The notes under the pieces are model-generated. The model had not been told where the DNA came from, searched no databases, and saw nothing but the letters and a program-made list of their open reading frames with translations. Shown piece by piece: positions 25,509-36,284 of a stretch of 64,000 bases of DNA (position 1 is the first letter of the stretch; the number at the start of each line of letters is the position of its first letter). Origin of the DNA: Phycicoccus jejuensis (GTDB lineage: Bacteria; Actinomycetota; Actinomycetes; Actinomycetales; Dermatophilaceae); NCBI RefSeq assembly GCF_000720925.1, contig NZ_JOEE01000004.1, positions 434,001 to 498,000 of the forward strand. The letters are read 5' to 3'. Both the position numbers and the translations under genes were made by a program.

Positions 25509-26908
25509 TCCCGATCCCCCTCGCCGAGGTCGTCGCGCTGACCTCCGGCCGGCTTACCGGTGTCACGGAGGCCGACGCGGTCCCGCTGCTCGTCGACGGC
25601 CCGGTCGTCACCGACTCGCGCGAGGCCGCCCCCGGCGGCCTCTACGTCGCCCGCGTCGGCGAGCACGCCGACGGCCACGACTTCGCCGCCGCCGCCATCG
25701 CGGCCGGCTGCGTCGCCGCGCTGACCACGCGCCCGCTCGAGGACCTGCCGTGCGTCGTCGTCGACGACACCCAGGAGGCGTTCGCCGCCCTCGCCCGGGC
25801 GGTCGTCGAGCGCTCGCCGCACCTCGCCGTCGTCGGCATCACCGGCAGCTCCGGCAAGACGAGCACCAAGGACCTGCTCGGCACCGTCCTCGCGACCGCC
25901 GGGCCGACCGTCGCGCCCGTCGGCTCGTACAACTCCGAGGTCGGCGTGCCGCTGACCGTCTGCCGCGTCGCCCCCGACACCCGGTTCCTCGTCGTCGAGA
26001 TGGGTGCGCGCGGCGTCGGCCACATCGCCTACCTCGCCCGGATGGCCCCGCCGCGCATCGGCGTCGTCCTCAACGTCGGCACCGCGCACGTCGGCGAGTT
26101 CGGCTCGCGCGAGGCCATCGCCCGCGCCAAGTCCGAGCTGCCCGCGGCCGTGCCGGCCGACGGCGTCGCCGTCCTCAACGCCGACGACCCCGCCGTCCGC
26201 GCGATGGCGTCGGTCACCGACGCCCGGGTCGTCCTCGTCGGCGAGGCCGACGACGCCGACGTCCGGGCCACCGACGTCGTCCTCGACGCCGGGGGCCGCG
26301 CGTCCTTCACCGTGCACACGCCCGTCGGCGCGGCCGACGTGACGCTCGGCCTCGTCGGGCGCCACCACGTCGGCAACGCCCTGTCGGTCCTCGCCGTCGC
26401 GCTCGAGCTCGGCCTCGCCCTGCCCGACGTCGTCGCCGCCCTCGGCGCGGCCACGCCGGTCAGCCGGTGGCGGATGGAGGTCACCGAGCGGGCGGACGGC
26501 GTGACCCTCGTCAACGACGCGTACAACGCCAACCCGGACTCGATGCACGCCGCCCTCGAGGCGCTGCGCCGGATGGGGGAGGGCCGGCGCACCTGGGCCG
26601 TGCTCGGCACGATGCTCGAGCTCGGCCCCGAGTCCGACACCCTCCACGCCGAGGTCGGCGCGGACGCCGTCGCGCACGACGTGGACGAGCTGCTCGTCGT
26701 CGGGGAGGCCGCGGCGCCGCTCGCCGAGGGCGCGTCCGCGGCCGGGGGGCGCACCCGCGTCCGGACCGTCGCCGACGCCGCCGAGGCCGAGTCGCTGCTG
26801 CGCGCGGAGCTGCGCGCGGGCGACGTGGCCCTGTTCAAGTCGAGCCGCGACGCCGGGCTACGGTTGCTCGGAGACTCGCTCGCGACCCCCCAGGAGCAGC
26901 ACCCGTGA
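25505..26908 (+). CDS. murF: UDP-MurNAc-pentapeptide synthetase
   Basis: This is a 467-residue Mur ligase with ATP loop GSSGKTST from residue 114, [15 protein letters not shown], and the substrate motif [11 protein letters not shown] that distinguishes MurF. It adds D-Ala-D-Ala to the UDP-MurNAc-tripeptide. GTG overlaps the murE stop (GTGA) and its own stop overlaps the mraY GTG, so the genes are translationally coupled. Confidence 0.95.
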   Translation: MIPIPLAEVVALTSGRLTGVTEADAVPLLVDGPVVTDSREAAPGGLYVARVGEHADGHDFAAAAIAAGCVAALTTRPLEDLPCVVVDDTQEAFAALARAVVERSPHLAVVGITGSSGKTSTKDLLGTVLATAGPTVAPVGSYNSEVGVPLTVCRVAPDTRFLVVEMGARGVGHIAYLARMAPPRIGVVLNVGTAHVGEFGSREAIARAKSELPAAVPADGVAVLNADDPAVRAMASVTDARVVLVGEADDADVRATDVVLDAGGRASFTVHTPVGAADVTLGLVGRHHVGNALSVLAVALELGLALPDVVAALGAATPVSRWRMEVTERADGVTLVNDAYNANPDSMHAALEALRRMGEGRRTWAVLGTMLELGPESDTLHAEVGADAVAHDVDELLVVGEAAAPLAEGASAAGGRTRVRTVADAAEAESLLRAELRAGDVALFKSSRDAGLRLLGDSLATPQEQHP

Positions 26909-27987
26909 AGGCCGTCCTCATCGCCGCCGTGGTCTCCCTCGTGCTGGCCCTGTTCGGGACCCCCACCTTCATCCGCTACCTCGTGAAGAAGGGGTACGGC
27001 CAGTTCATCCGTGACGACGGGCCCACCTCGCACCACACCAAGCGCGGCACGCCGACGATGGGCGGCGCCGTCATCGTCCTGTCCTCGCTCGCCGCGTACG
27101 CCGTCGCGCACCTCGTGACCGGCCAGGTGCCCTCGGTCAGCGGCCTGCTCGTGCTCTTCCTCATGGCCGGGATGGGCCTGGTCGGGTTCCTCGACGACTA
27201 CATCAAGATCAGCAAGCAGCGCAGCCTCGGCCTGCGCTCCGGGCAGAAGCTCGCCGGGCAGACGCTCGTCGCCGTCGTCTTCGCCGTGCTCGCGCTGCAG
27301 TTCCCCAACAGCTCCTTCCGCACGCCCGCGTCGACGGCGATCTCGTTCGTCCGCGACACCCCGGTCAACCTCGCCTTCGCGGGGACGGTCGTCGGCGTCA
27401 TCCTCTTCGTCATCTGGGCCAACGTCATCGTCGCGGGGACGTCCAACGGCGTGAACCTCACCGACGGGCTCGACGGCCTCGCGACGGGGGCGTCGGTCAT
27501 GGTCTTCGCCTCGTACGTGCTCATCGGCATCTGGCAGTTCAACCAGAACTGCCAGTGGAACCCCGGCACCAAGTGCTACGAGGTCCGCGACCCGCACGAC
27601 CTCGCGATCGTCGCCGCGTGCGGCATGGGCGCCTGCTTCGGCTTCCTCTGGTGGAACGCCTCACCGGCCAAGATCTTCATGGGCGACACGGGCTCGCTCG
27701 CGCTGGGCGGCGGGCTCGCCGGCCTGGCCATCCTCACCCGCACCGAGCTGCTCGTCGTCGTCCTCGGCGGCCTCTTCGTCACGATCACCCTCTCGGTCAT
27801 CATCCAGGTCGCCTCGTTCAAGACGACGGGGAAGCGGGTGTTCAAGATGGCACCGCTGCAGCACCACTTCGAGCTGCTCGGGTGGCAGGAGGTCACCATC
27901 GTCATCCGGTTCTGGATCGTGGCGGGCCTCTTCGTCGCGCTCGGCCTCGGGCTGTTCTACGCCGAGTGGGTCGTGGGGGCCGGATGA
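26905..27987 (+). CDS. mraY: Phospho-MurNAc-pentapeptide transferase
   Basis: This is a 360-residue polytopic membrane protein with ~10 helices. Signatures are [12 protein letters not shown] after the first helix, [21 protein letters not shown] with the catalytic aspartates, and [15 protein letters not shown] near the C-terminus. It transfers phospho-MurNAc-pentapeptide to undecaprenyl phosphate, giving lipid I. The GTG start overlaps the murF stop and the stop overlaps the murD ATG. Confidence 0.96.
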   Translation: MKAVLIAAVVSLVLALFGTPTFIRYLVKKGYGQFIRDDGPTSHHTKRGTPTMGGAVIVLSSLAAYAVAHLVTGQVPSVSGLLVLFLMAGMGLVGFLDDYIKISKQRSLGLRSGQKLAGQTLVAVVFAVLALQFPNSSFRTPASTAISFVRDTPVNLAFAGTVVGVILFVIWANVIVAGTSNGVNLTDGLDGLATGASVMVFASYVLIGIWQFNQNCQWNPGTKCYEVRDPHDLAIVAACGMGACFGFLWWNASPAKIFMGDTGSLALGGGLAGLAILTRTELLVVVLGGLFVTITLSVIIQVASFKTTGKRVFKMAPLQHHFELLGWQEVTIVIRFWIVAGLFVALGLGLFYAEWVVGAG

Positions 27988-29474
27988 GCACCGGGTCCGC
28001 CCGCACCGACGCGCTGACCCACCGCGAGGCCGACTGGGCCGGGCTGCGCGTGCTCGTCGCCGGTCTCGGGGTGTCCGGGTTCGCCGCCGCCGACGCGCTC
28101 CTCGAGCGCGGCGCGCAGGTCCTCGTCGTCGACGGCCAGGAGCCCGCCGACGGCTCGGCGATGTCGGAGCGTGCGCGCATCCTCGACATCCTCGGCGCCC
28201 GGCTGCGCTGGGGGAGCGAGACCGTGTCGGCGCTGCCCGAGGAGCCCCTCGACCTCGTCGTCACCTCCCCGGGCTGGCGCCCCGACCAGCCGCTGCTCGC
28301 CGCCGCGGCCGCGGCCGGCCTCCCGGTCTGGGGCGAGGTCGAGCTCGCCTGGCGGATGCGGCCGCGCGAGGGCGCGGCGCCGTGGCTCACCGTCACCGGC
28401 ACCAACGGCAAGACGACGACGGTGCAGATGCTCACCGCGATGCTGCGCGCCGCCGGGCTGCGGGCGTGCAGCGCGGGCAACGTCGGCACGCCCATCCTCG
28501 AGGCCGTCATGGACCCGCAGCCCTACGACGCCATCGCCGTCGAGCTCTCGAGCTTCCAGCTGCACTGGTCGCACTCCCTCGCGCCCGAGGCGTCGGTCTG
28601 CCTCAACATCGCGCCCGACCACGTCGACTGGCACGGCTCGCTCGAGGAGTACGCCGCCGCCAAGGGCAAGGTCTACGCCAACACCGAGGTCGCGTGCGTC
28701 TACAACGTCGACGACGAGGCCACGCGGCGCCTCGTCGAGGACGCCGACGTCCAGGAGGGCTGCCGGGCCGTCGGCTTCCGGCTCGGGACGCCGGGCCTGT
28801 CCGAGCTCGGGCTCGTCGAGGACGTCCTCGCCGACCGCGCCTTCGTCGCCGAGCGCCGCACCTCGGCCGCCGAGCTCGGGACGCTCGAGGACCTGCGCGC
28901 CGGTCCCGACGCGCCGATGCCGGGTCCGCACCTCGTGGCCAACGCCCTCGCCGCCGCGGCGCTGGCCCGCGCCCACGGCGTGCCGCCGTCGGCCGTGCGC
29001 CAGGGGATGCGGGACTTCGTGCCCGAGCCGCACCGCATCGCCGACCTCGGGGTCGTGCGCGGCGTGCGGTGGGTCGACGACTCCAAGGCCACGAACCCCC
29101 ATGCGGCGCAGGCCAGCCTGGCCGCGTTCGAGCACGTCGTCTGGGTCGCGGGCGGGCTGCTCAAGGGCGCCGACGTCGACGGCCTCGTCGCCGCGGTCGC
29201 CGACCGGCTGCGTGGCGTCGTCCTCCTCGGGCGTGACCGTTCGGCCATTTCCGAGGCGCTCGCCCGACACGCCCCGGATGTCCCCGTCGTCGACGTGGCG
29301 CAAACGGACACTGGGGCCATGGACACCGTGGTGGAGCACGCCCTCGACCTCGCCCGCCCGGGCGACGTCGTCCTGCTCGCACCGGCCGCGGCGTCGATGG
29401 ACATGTTCGCGAACTACGGTGCGCGCGGCGACGCCTTCACTGCGGCGGTGCGGCGGCTCACCGGCGAGGGGTAG
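27984..29474 (+). CDS. murD: UDP-MurNAc-L-alanine:D-glutamate ligase
   Basis: This is a 496-residue protein, slightly longer than E. coli MurD. A Rossmann-like N-terminal domain ([19 protein letters not shown]) comes first, the ATP loop GTNGKTT begins at residue 139, and [10 protein letters not shown] and [12 protein letters not shown] follow. It adds D-Glu to UDP-MurNAc-L-Ala. The ATG overlaps the mraY stop (ATGA). ftsW begins 3 nt after its stop. Confidence 0.95.
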   Translation: MSTGSARTDALTHREADWAGLRVLVAGLGVSGFAAADALLERGAQVLVVDGQEPADGSAMSERARILDILGARLRWGSETVSALPEEPLDLVVTSPGWRPDQPLLAAAAAAGLPVWGEVELAWRMRPREGAAPWLTVTGTNGKTTTVQMLTAMLRAAGLRACSAGNVGTPILEAVMDPQPYDAIAVELSSFQLHWSHSLAPEASVCLNIAPDHVDWHGSLEEYAAAKGKVYANTEVACVYNVDDEATRRLVEDADVQEGCRAVGFRLGTPGLSELGLVEDVLADRAFVAERRTSAAELGTLEDLRAGPDAPMPGPHLVANALAAAALARAHGVPPSAVRQGMRDFVPEPHRIADLGVVRGVRWVDDSKATNPHAAQASLAAFEHVVWVAGGLLKGADVDGLVAAVADRLRGVVLLGRDRSAISEALARHAPDVPVVDVAQTDTGAMDTVVEHALDLARPGDVVLLAPAAASMDMFANYGARGDAFTAAVRRLTGEG

Positions 29475-29477
29475 CCC

Positions 29478-30740
29478 GTGTCGTCCGCCACCGCACCGGC
29501 CCGGCAGACCGCGCGCGGCACCTCGCGCGTGCAGGCGTGGGTCGACCGCTTCGACTCGCCCGTCACGACGTACTACGTGCTGCTCTTCCTCACCGGGGCC
29601 CTCGTCGTCTTCGGGCTCATCATGGTCCTGTCGGCGAGCGCCATCACCGCGCTCGACACCGACGGCTCGGCCTACGCGATCTTCGCGACCCAGGCGGTCT
29701 ACGCGACGATCGGCGTGGTCGCCCTCGCGGTCGCGTCGCGCGTGTCCACGCGGACCTGGCGCCGTCTGGCCGTCCCCGCGCTGCTCGCCGCCGTCGCCCT
29801 CCAGCTGCTCGTCTTCACGCCGCTCGGCCGCGGCGGCTTCCAGGGCAACCGCAACTGGGTGTTCATCGGGCCGATCAGCATCCAGCCCTCCGAGGCCATC
29901 AAGGTCGGGCTCGCCCTCGCGGGGGGTGCCGTCCTCGCGAAGAAGCGCCGTCACCTGTGCGACCTCGGTCACGTCCTCGTCCCGTACCTCGTCCCGCTCG
30001 CCGCGCTCGGGGTCGGCACGGTCGCGCTCGGCCACGACCTCGGCACCGTCCTCATCCTCGGGGCGGTCGTCGCCGGTGTGCTCTTCGCCGCCGGGATCCC
30101 CGTGCGCTGGTTCGTCATCGCGGGCATCCCGTTCCTCGGGGCCGTCGTCGCGTTCGTCCTCACGAGCCCCAACCGCCTCGGTCGCTTCGACGTGTGGCTC
30201 GGCCGCGACACCGACGAGTGGGGCGTCGCGCGGCAGTCCATCCACGGGCGCTACGCCCTCGCCGACGGCGGCTGGCTGGGCCTCGGCCTCGGCCAGAGCC
30301 GCGAGAAGTGGGGCCTGCTGTCGGAGGCCCACAACGACTTCATCTTCGCGATCATCGGCGAGGAGCTCGGGCTGCCGGGCACCCTCGCGGTCCTGCTCCT
30401 GTTCGCCGGCTTCGCCTTCGCCTGCTACCGCCTCGTCAGCCGCTCCGAGGACTTCTTCGTCCGCGTCGTCACGGCCGGGATCATGACGTGGATCATCGTC
30501 CAGGCCATGGTCAACATCGGAGCGGTCATCGGCCTGCTGCCGGTCATCGGCGTGCCGCTGCCGCTGGTCTCCTCCGGTGGCTCCTCGCTCATCACGACGA
30601 TGGGTGCGCTCGGCATCCTCCTGTCCTTCGCACGTCATGAGCCGGGGTGCCGCGAGGCGCTCTCGGCCCGCCCGTCGTCGGTGCGCCGCTCGCTCGCCGT
30701 GGTCTCCGGCGCGGTCCGCGGGCGACGGGGCCGGTCGTGA
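29478..30740 (+). CDS. ftsW: Septal peptidoglycan polymerase FtsW (SEDS)
   Basis: This is a 420-residue SEDS protein with about ten membrane helices. Conserved parts are [24 protein letters not shown], the [16 protein letters not shown] loop with the catalytic-type Asp, and [13 protein letters not shown]. It polymerises septal glycan strands with FtsI. GTG start. The stop overlaps the murG GTG. Confidence 0.95.
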   Translation: MSSATAPARQTARGTSRVQAWVDRFDSPVTTYYVLLFLTGALVVFGLIMVLSASAITALDTDGSAYAIFATQAVYATIGVVALAVASRVSTRTWRRLAVPALLAAVALQLLVFTPLGRGGFQGNRNWVFIGPISIQPSEAIKVGLALAGGAVLAKKRRHLCDLGHVLVPYLVPLAALGVGTVALGHDLGTVLILGAVVAGVLFAAGIPVRWFVIAGIPFLGAVVAFVLTSPNRLGRFDVWLGRDTDEWGVARQSIHGRYALADGGWLGLGLGQSREKWGLLSEAHNDFIFAIIGEELGLPGTLAVLLLFAGFAFACYRLVSRSEDFFVRVVTAGIMTWIIVQAMVNIGAVIGLLPVIGVPLPLVSSGGSSLITTMGALGILLSFARHEPGCREALSARPSSVRRSLAVVSGAVRGRRGRS

Positions 30741-31828
30741 GCGGCGTCCCCGGTTCGGTCCTCCTCGCGGGCGGGGGCACGGCCGGGCACGTCTCGCCGC
30801 TGCTCGCCCTCGCCGACTGCCTGCGCCGACGCGACCCCGACGTCCGGGTCACCGCGCTCGGCACCGCCCAGGGGCTCGAGGCCCGGCTCGTGCCCGAGCG
30901 CGGGTACCCGATGCTCGAGGTGCCGCGGGTCCCGTTCCCCCGCAGGCCGGGCGCCGCCCTGCTGCGGCTGCCGGGCAACCTGCGCCGGGCCGTGGCGGCG
31001 GCCGAGGAGGCCATCGAGTCGACCGGCGCCGAGGTGGTCGTCGGCTTCGGCGGGTTCGTCGCGTCGCCGGCCTACCTCGCCGCGCGCCGCCGCAAGGTGC
31101 CCGTCGTCGTCCACGAGCAGAACGCCCGCCCGGGGCTGGCGAACCGGCTCGGCGCGCGCGTCGCCGCCGAGGTCGGCGTCACCTTCCCCGGCACGTCGCT
31201 GCCCGGTGCGACCGTCACCGGGATGCCGTTGCGCCACGAGATCGCGACCCTCGACCGCGCCGCGCACCGGGCGGAGGCGCGAGAACGCTTCGGGCTCACC
31301 GACGCCCCCACGCTGCTCGTCACCGGCGGCTCCCTCGGGGCCGCTCGCCTCAACGCCGCGTTCGCGGGCGCGGTGCACGAGCTCTCGGCCGCCGGGGTCC
31401 AGGTGCTGCACGTCACCGGCGCCGGCAAGGAGTTCGACCCCGGGCCGGTCCCCGGCGCCCCCTACGTCGTCCTGCCGTACTGCGACCGGATGGACCTCGC
31501 CTACGCCGCGGCCGACCTGGTCGTCGCCCGCGCCGGCGCCAACACGGTCTGCGAGCTGACCGCGGTCGGCCTGCCCGCCGTCTACGTCCCGCTGCCGGTC
31601 GGCAACGGCGAGCAGCGGCTCAACGCCGCGCACGTCGTCGAGGCCGGCGGCGGGCTGCTCGTCGACGACGCCGCCGTCGACCCGGCGTGGGTCGGCTCGA
31701 CCGTCGTCCCGCTCGTCACCGACACCGGGCGGGTGGCCGCGATGGCCACGGCCGCCGCGTCGGTGGGGGAGCGCGGCGGCGACGAGCTGCTCGCCGACCT
31801 CGTCGTCCGCGCCGCCGGGAGGCGCTGA
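30737..31828 (+). CDS. murG: UDP-GlcNAc:lipid I N-acetylglucosaminyltransferase
   Basis: This is a 363-residue GT-B glycosyltransferase. The N-terminal [19 protein letters not shown] is the MurG glycine loop; [28 protein letters not shown] and [14 protein letters not shown] follow. It converts lipid I to lipid II on the inner membrane face. GTG at 30737 overlaps the ftsW stop. murC follows after 2 nt. Confidence 0.95.
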   Translation: MSGVPGSVLLAGGGTAGHVSPLLALADCLRRRDPDVRVTALGTAQGLEARLVPERGYPMLEVPRVPFPRRPGAALLRLPGNLRRAVAAAEEAIESTGAEVVVGFGGFVASPAYLAARRRKVPVVVHEQNARPGLANRLGARVAAEVGVTFPGTSLPGATVTGMPLRHEIATLDRAAHRAEARERFGLTDAPTLLVTGGSLGAARLNAAFAGAVHELSAAGVQVLHVTGAGKEFDPGPVPGAPYVVLPYCDRMDLAYAAADLVVARAGANTVCELTAVGLPAVYVPLPVGNGEQRLNAAHVVEAGGGLLVDDAAVDPAWVGSTVVPLVTDTGRVAAMATAAASVGERGGDELLADLVVRAAGRR

Positions 31829-31830
31829 GC

Positions 31831-33288
31831 GTGCCCGTCACCAACGAGCGCTTCGACCTCGCCGCCGCCGTCCCCGCGTGGGAGGAGCTGGGCGCGGTCC
31901 ACCTCGTCGCGATCGGCGGCGCGGGGATGTCCGCCGTCGCCCGGCTGCTGCTCCAGCGCGGGGTGGCGGTCAGCGGCTCCGACGTGGCCGACTCCCCGGT
32001 GCTCGAGGCGCTGCGGGCCGCCGGCGCGACGGTCTGGGTCGGTCACGACCCGGCGCACGTCGACGGCGTCGACACCGTCGTCGTCTCGTCGGCGATCCGC
32101 GAGGACAACCCCGAGCTCGCGGCCGCCCGGCAGCGCGGTCTGCGGGTCCTGCACCGCTCGCAGGCCCTCGCCGCCGTCTCGGCCGGCGCCCGCGTCGTCG
32201 CCGTCGCCGGGGCCAACGGCAAGACGACGACGACCTCGATGCTCACCGCCGCGCTCGTCCACGCCGGCGCCGACCCCTCGTTCGCCAGCGGCGGCGAGAT
32301 CGCCCAGCTCGGCACGAACGCGGCCCTCGGCTCGGGCGAGGCGTTCGTCGTCGAGGCCGACGAGAGCGACGGCAGCTTCGTCGTCTACCGGCCCGAGGTC
32401 GCCGTCGTCACGAGCGTGCAGCCGGACCACCTGGACTTCTACGGCACGCCCGAGGCCGTCACCGAGGCCTACGACGTCTTCGCGGGGACGGTCCGCCAGG
32501 GCGGGCTGCTCGTCGCGTGCCACGACGACCCCGGCGCGCTCGCCCTCGCGCAGCACCACCGGGCCGGCGGACACCGCGTCCTCACCTACGGCGAGCACGC
32601 CGACGCCGACGTCCGGGTCCTCGCCGTCGAGCCCGCCGGGCTGGGCACCACCGCGCGCGTCCGGCACGGCGGGCGCGAGGTCAGCCTCGCCCTCCGGGTC
32701 CCCGGCCTGCACAACGTCCTCGACGCCGTGGGCGCGCTGGGCGCCGCCGTCGACGGGCTCGGCGCCGACCTCGACGCCGTGGTCGAGGGGCTCGGGGACT
32801 TCACCGGCGCGCGCCGGCGGTTCGAGGTGCGCGGCGAGGTCGACGGCGTGACCGTCGTCGACGACTACGCGCACAACCCGGCCAAGGTGGCCGCGGTGGT
32901 CTCGACCGCGGCGGGGGTCGTGGCGCGGGCCGGCCGCGGGCGGGTCCTCGTCGTCTTCCAGCCCCACCTCTACAGCCGCACGCGCGACTTCGCCGACGCC
33001 TTCGCGCAGGCCCTCGCGCCGGCCGACCACGTCGTGCTCCTCGACGTCTACGGCGCCCGGGAGGCGCCGCTGCCCGGCGTCACCTCGGCCCTCGTCGGCG
33101 ACCCCCTCGTCGAGCTGCCCGGGCGTCGACGCGTCGACGTCGGGGTCGACGCCGACCGGGCGGTCGAGCTCCTCGCGGCGGCGGCCGCCCCCGGGGACCT
33201 CGTGCTGACCGTCGGCGCCGGCGACGTGACCCGTCTCGGCGCGCCGCTCCTCGAGGCGCTGCGCGCACGAGCGGGGGAGCGGGCATGA
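31831..33288 (+). CDS. murC: UDP-N-acetylmuramate:L-alanine ligase
   Basis: This is a 485-residue Mur ligase. The N-terminal HLVAIGGAGMSAVARLLL Rossmann loop, GANGKTTTTSML ATP loop, VEADESDGSF, and DDYAHNPAKV are MurC signatures. It adds L-Ala to UDP-MurNAc, the first cytoplasmic stem-peptide step. GTG at 31831 has GGGAGG 7 nt upstream. The end overlaps ftsQ (ATGA). Confidence 0.95.
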   Translation: MPVTNERFDLAAAVPAWEELGAVHLVAIGGAGMSAVARLLLQRGVAVSGSDVADSPVLEALRAAGATVWVGHDPAHVDGVDTVVVSSAIREDNPELAAARQRGLRVLHRSQALAAVSAGARVVAVAGANGKTTTTSMLTAALVHAGADPSFASGGEIAQLGTNAALGSGEAFVVEADESDGSFVVYRPEVAVVTSVQPDHLDFYGTPEAVTEAYDVFAGTVRQGGLLVACHDDPGALALAQHHRAGGHRVLTYGEHADADVRVLAVEPAGLGTTARVRHGGREVSLALRVPGLHNVLDAVGALGAAVDGLGADLDAVVEGLGDFTGARRRFEVRGEVDGVTVVDDYAHNPAKVAAVVSTAAGVVARAGRGRVLVVFQPHLYSRTRDFADAFAQALAPADHVVLLDVYGAREAPLPGVTSALVGDPLVELPGRRRVDVGVDADRAVELLAAAAAPGDLVLTVGAGDVTRLGAPLLEALRARAGERA

Positions 33289-34040
33289 GCCACACGGCGA
33301 CCCGGCGCCCCGGGGCCCGCGGCCTCGAGTCGTCGGCCTCCCGCTTCCGGGAGCGCGCGCTCGCCCGTCGCCGTCGACCGTGGCTGCGCGGGCTCGCGGC
33401 CCTCGTCGTGCTGGCGCTCGTCGCGGGCACGGGGTGGCTCGTCGGCTGGACCGGCGCCCTCGGGGTCCACGACGTCGAGGTCGTCGGGGTCTCGGGGGCC
33501 GAGGCCGCCGCCGTCCGCGAGCTCGTCGACGTGCCCACCGGCACGCCGCTCGTGCGCGTCGACACCGCCGCCGTCGAGACCGACGTCCGCACGCGCGTCA
33601 CCGTCGCCGAGGTGTCGGTGCGCCGCTCCTGGCCGCGGACCCTCGTCGTCGACGTGGTCCCGCGGGTGCCCTCGATCGTCGTCAAGAACCCTCAAGGTCG
33701 ACTGGAGGTCGTGGACGCCACCGGGGTCTCGTTCGGCAGCGTCGACAAGGCGCCGAAGGGCGTGCCGGTCGTCACCGCCACCGGGTCCCGGGCGATGACC
33801 CCCGAGGCGCTGCAGGCGGCCCTGGCGCTGCTGCGCGACCTGCCCTCCGACCTCTCCGACGACGTGCGGTCGGTCACCGTGAGCAGCGCCGACCTCGTGA
33901 CCTTCACGCTGCGCGGCAAGACCGTCGTGTGGGGCGGCGAGGACGAGTCCGCGCTGAAGATCCGGGTCCTGCGGGCCCTGCTGACGACGAAGGCGAAGAC
34001 GGTCGACGTCAGCGCGCCGGACACCCCCGTCACGCGCTGA
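33285..34040 (+). CDS. ftsQ: Cell division protein FtsQ
   Basis: This is a 251-residue bitopic protein with a basic cytoplasmic N-terminus. A membrane helix spans ~34-56 (LRGLAALVVLALVAGTGWLV), followed by a POTRA domain (VHDVEVVGVSGAEAAAVREL to PLVRVDTAAVE) and the beta-rich FtsQ domain with RRSWPRTLVVDVVPRVPS. It recruits FtsL and late division proteins. It is coupled to murC by a 4-nt overlap. A 232-bp gap with a strong dyad follows before ftsZ. Confidence 0.92.
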   Translation: MSHTATRRPGARGLESSASRFRERALARRRRPWLRGLAALVVLALVAGTGWLVGWTGALGVHDVEVVGVSGAEAAAVRELVDVPTGTPLVRVDTAAVETDVRTRVTVAEVSVRRSWPRTLVVDVVPRVPSIVVKNPQGRLEVVDATGVSFGSVDKAPKGVPVVTATGSRAMTPEALQAALALLRDLPSDLSDDVRSVTVSSADLVTFTLRGKTVVWGGEDESALKIRVLRALLTTKAKTVDVSAPDTPVTR

Positions 34041-34116
34041 GGCCGACGGGGCCGGAGTGACCGGTGGGGCGGGTGAGGCGCGGCCTGAGAGCCGTGACAG
34101 GATTTGCCCGACGCGA

Positions 34117-34126
34117 TGTCGCGACA
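34117..34126. promoter_or_regulatory. 10-bp palindrome upstream of ftsZ
   Basis: TGTCGCGACA is a perfect 10-bp palindrome 77 nt after ftsQ. It overlaps a GACAC pentamer (34123-34127), the core recognised by WhiA at division promoters in Streptomyces. Whether WhiA acts here is speculation, because the pentamer is short. Confidence 0.3.
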
Positions 34127-34197
34127 CGCCCAGCCGGAGGGTGCAGGACCACCACGCCGCGACGTAGCGTCACCCCATCGACAACCGTGACCGAACT

Positions 34198-34226
34198 GTA
34201 ACCCTGTACCTGAGGTCGAGGGTTAC
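34198..34226. promoter_or_regulatory. 29-nt dyad (candidate operator) before ftsZ
   Basis: GTAACCCT (34198-34205) and AGGGTTAC (34219-34226) are perfect 8-bp arms. ACCT-G-AGGT is centred on the same base (34212), so 12 of 14 positions pair. It ends 46 nt before the ftsZ start codon. Its size and exact symmetry suit a dimeric regulator or an mRNA hairpin in the ftsZ leader. Confidence 0.6.
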
Positions 34227-34272
34227 CCGAGTCGCACACACGCCTGTGACCTGAAGTGGAAGGCCGAATCCC

Positions 34273-35550
34273 GTGGCAGCACCCCAGAACTACCTCGCCG
34301 TCATCAAGGTCGTCGGCATCGGCGGAGGCGGTGTCAACGCCATCAACCGGATGATCGAGGTCGGCCTCAAGGGTGTCGAGTTCATCGCCGTCAACACCGA
34401 TGCGCAGGCGCTCCTCATGTCCGACGCCGACGTCAAGCTCGACGTCGGCCGCGAGCTGACCCGCGGCCTCGGCGCCGGCGCCGACCCCGAGGTCGGCAAG
34501 AAGGCGGCCGAGGACCACGCCGAGGAGATCGAGGAGGTCCTCAAGGGGGCCGACATGGTCTTCGTCACCGCCGGCGAGGGCGGTGGCACCGGCACCGGTG
34601 GCGCCCCCGTCGTCGCCCGCATCGCCAAGGGCCTGGGCGCCCTGACCATCGGTGTCGTCACCCGCCCCTTCACCTTCGAGGGTCGTCGTCGCGCCAACCA
34701 GGCCGAGAACGGCATCGCCGCGCTGCGCGAGGAGGTCGACACCCTCATCGTCATCCCGAACGACCGGCTGCTCTCGATCAGCGACCGCGGCGTGTCGATG
34801 CTCGACGCGTTCCGCAGCGCCGACCAGGTGCTCCTCTCGGGTGTCCAGGGCATCACCGACCTCATCACGACGCCGGGCCTGATCAACCTCGACTTCGCCG
34901 ACGTCAAGTCGGTCATGCAGGGGGCGGGCTCCGCGCTCATGGGCATCGGCTCGGCCCGCGGCGAGGACCGCGCGGTCCAGGCCGCCGAGCTCGCGATCTC
35001 CAGCCCGCTGCTCGAGGCGAGCATCGACGGCGCGCACGGCGTGCTCCTGTCGATCCAGGGCGGCAGCGACCTCGGCCTCTTCGAGATCAACGAGGCCGCG
35101 CGCCTGGTCCAGGAGGCCGCGCACCCCGAGGCGAACATCATCTTCGGTGCCGTCATCGACGACGCGCTCGGCGACGAGGTGCGCGTCACCGTCATCGCCG
35201 CGGGCTTCGACGGTGGCGCCCCGGTCCGCCGGGCCGACGACCGGGCGCTCGGCACCATCCAGGGCCGCCCGGCGGCGCCGGCCGCGCCCACCGCCGCACC
35301 GGCCGCCCCGCCCGTGCAGCCGCCGGTGCAGCAGCCCCCGGTCCACCAGCCCGCCCCGGTGCAGCAGGCGGCCCCGGTGCAGCAGCCGCAGGCGCCCGCG
35401 CCGGTCGCGGCCCCGCGCCCCGAGCAGGACGACGCCCCGGTCCGCACCGAGCGCGAGTCGACCCCGGCCGAGCCGGTGCGCCAGCAGCCGCCGCGCACCG
35501 TGACGTTCGACGAGAACGACGACCTCGACGTCCCGGACTTCCTCAAGTAG
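34273..35550 (+). CDS. ftsZ: Cell division GTPase FtsZ
   Basis: This is a 425-residue tubulin homologue. [11 protein letters not shown] is near the N-terminus, the tubulin signature GGGTGTG is at residues 103-109, and [11 protein letters not shown] contains the T7 catalytic loop. A Pro/Gln/Ala-rich linker of ~85 residues precedes the conserved C-terminal peptide [10 protein letters not shown], which binds SepF. The GTG start follows GGAAGG by about 10 nt. No ftsA is present, as expected in actinobacteria. The stop overlaps the pgeF GTG by one base (TAGTG). Confidence 0.97.
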   Translation: MAAPQNYLAVIKVVGIGGGGVNAINRMIEVGLKGVEFIAVNTDAQALLMSDADVKLDVGRELTRGLGAGADPEVGKKAAEDHAEEIEEVLKGADMVFVTAGEGGGTGTGGAPVVARIAKGLGALTIGVVTRPFTFEGRRRANQAENGIAALREEVDTLIVIPNDRLLSISDRGVSMLDAFRSADQVLLSGVQGITDLITTPGLINLDFADVKSVMQGAGSALMGIGSARGEDRAVQAAELAISSPLLEASIDGAHGVLLSIQGGSDLGLFEINEAARLVQEAAHPEANIIFGAVIDDALGDEVRVTVIAAGFDGGAPVRRADDRALGTIQGRPAAPAAPTAAPAAPPVQPPVQQPPVHQPAPVQQAAPVQQPQAPAPVAAPRPEQDDAPVRTERESTPAEPVRQQPPRTVTFDENDDLDVPDFLK

Positions 35551-36284
35551 TGACGACGTCGACGCCCACCGGGGGCGGGGTGCTCCTGTGGGAGGACTCC
35601 GCCCCCGCGGCGTGGCGTGCCCTGACCGGCCGCCCGGGCGGGGTGAGCCGCGGGCCGTGGGCCGGGCTCAACCTCGGGCTGCACGTCGCGGACGACGAGG
35701 CCGACGTCCGCGAGAACCGGCGCCGCCTCGGGGAGGCGGTCGGCCGCCCGCTCGTCTGGATGGACCAGTGCCACGGGGCCGAGGTCGCGGTCGTCGACGC
35801 CGTGCGGGAGGTCGCACCGCGGTGCGACGCGCTCGTCACGACCGCGCCGGACCTCGCCCTCGCGGTGCTCGTCGCCGACTGCGTCCCCGTTCTCCTCGCG
35901 AGCCCGGAGGGTGTCGTGGCCGCCGTGCACGCCGGCCGTCCCGGGCTGGTCGCCGGCGTGGTCGGCCGCGCCGTCACGGCGATGCGCGACCTCGGTGCGC
36001 GCTCGGTCGACGCGGTCGTCGGGCCGTCTGTCTGCGGCCGGTGCTACGAGGTCCCGGCCGCGATGCGCGCGGACGTCGCGCGCGTCGCCCCGGTCAGCGC
36101 CACCGTCTCGTGGACCGGCACCCCCGGCGTCGACGTCGCCGCCGGTGTCGTCGGGCAGCTCGCCGACCTCGACGTGCCCGTCACGTGGGTGGCCGGCTGC
36201 ACGCGCGAGCGCGAGGACCTCTACTCCTACCGCGGCGAGGGCACGACGGGGCGCTTCGCCGGTGTCGTCGCGAGGTCGCGGTGA
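35550..36284 (+). CDS. pgeF: Peptidoglycan editing factor PgeF (YfiH/laccase-domain family)
   Basis: This is a 244-residue protein of the multicopper-polyphenol-oxidoreductase-like fold. The metal-site motifs are WMDQCHGAEV, VADCVPVLL, VAAVHAGRPGLV and GPSVCGRCYEV. In E. coli PgeF removes wrongly incorporated L-Ser from UDP-MurNAc precursors. GTG overlaps the ftsZ stop and the end overlaps yggS (GTGA). Confidence 0.92.
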   Translation: MTTSTPTGGGVLLWEDSAPAAWRALTGRPGGVSRGPWAGLNLGLHVADDEADVRENRRRLGEAVGRPLVWMDQCHGAEVAVVDAVREVAPRCDALVTTAPDLALAVLVADCVPVLLASPEGVVAAVHAGRPGLVAGVVGRAVTAMRDLGARSVDAVVGPSVCGRCYEVPAAMRADVARVAPVSATVSWTGTPGVDVAAGVVGQLADLDVPVTWVAGCTREREDLYSYRGEGTTGRFAGVVARSR

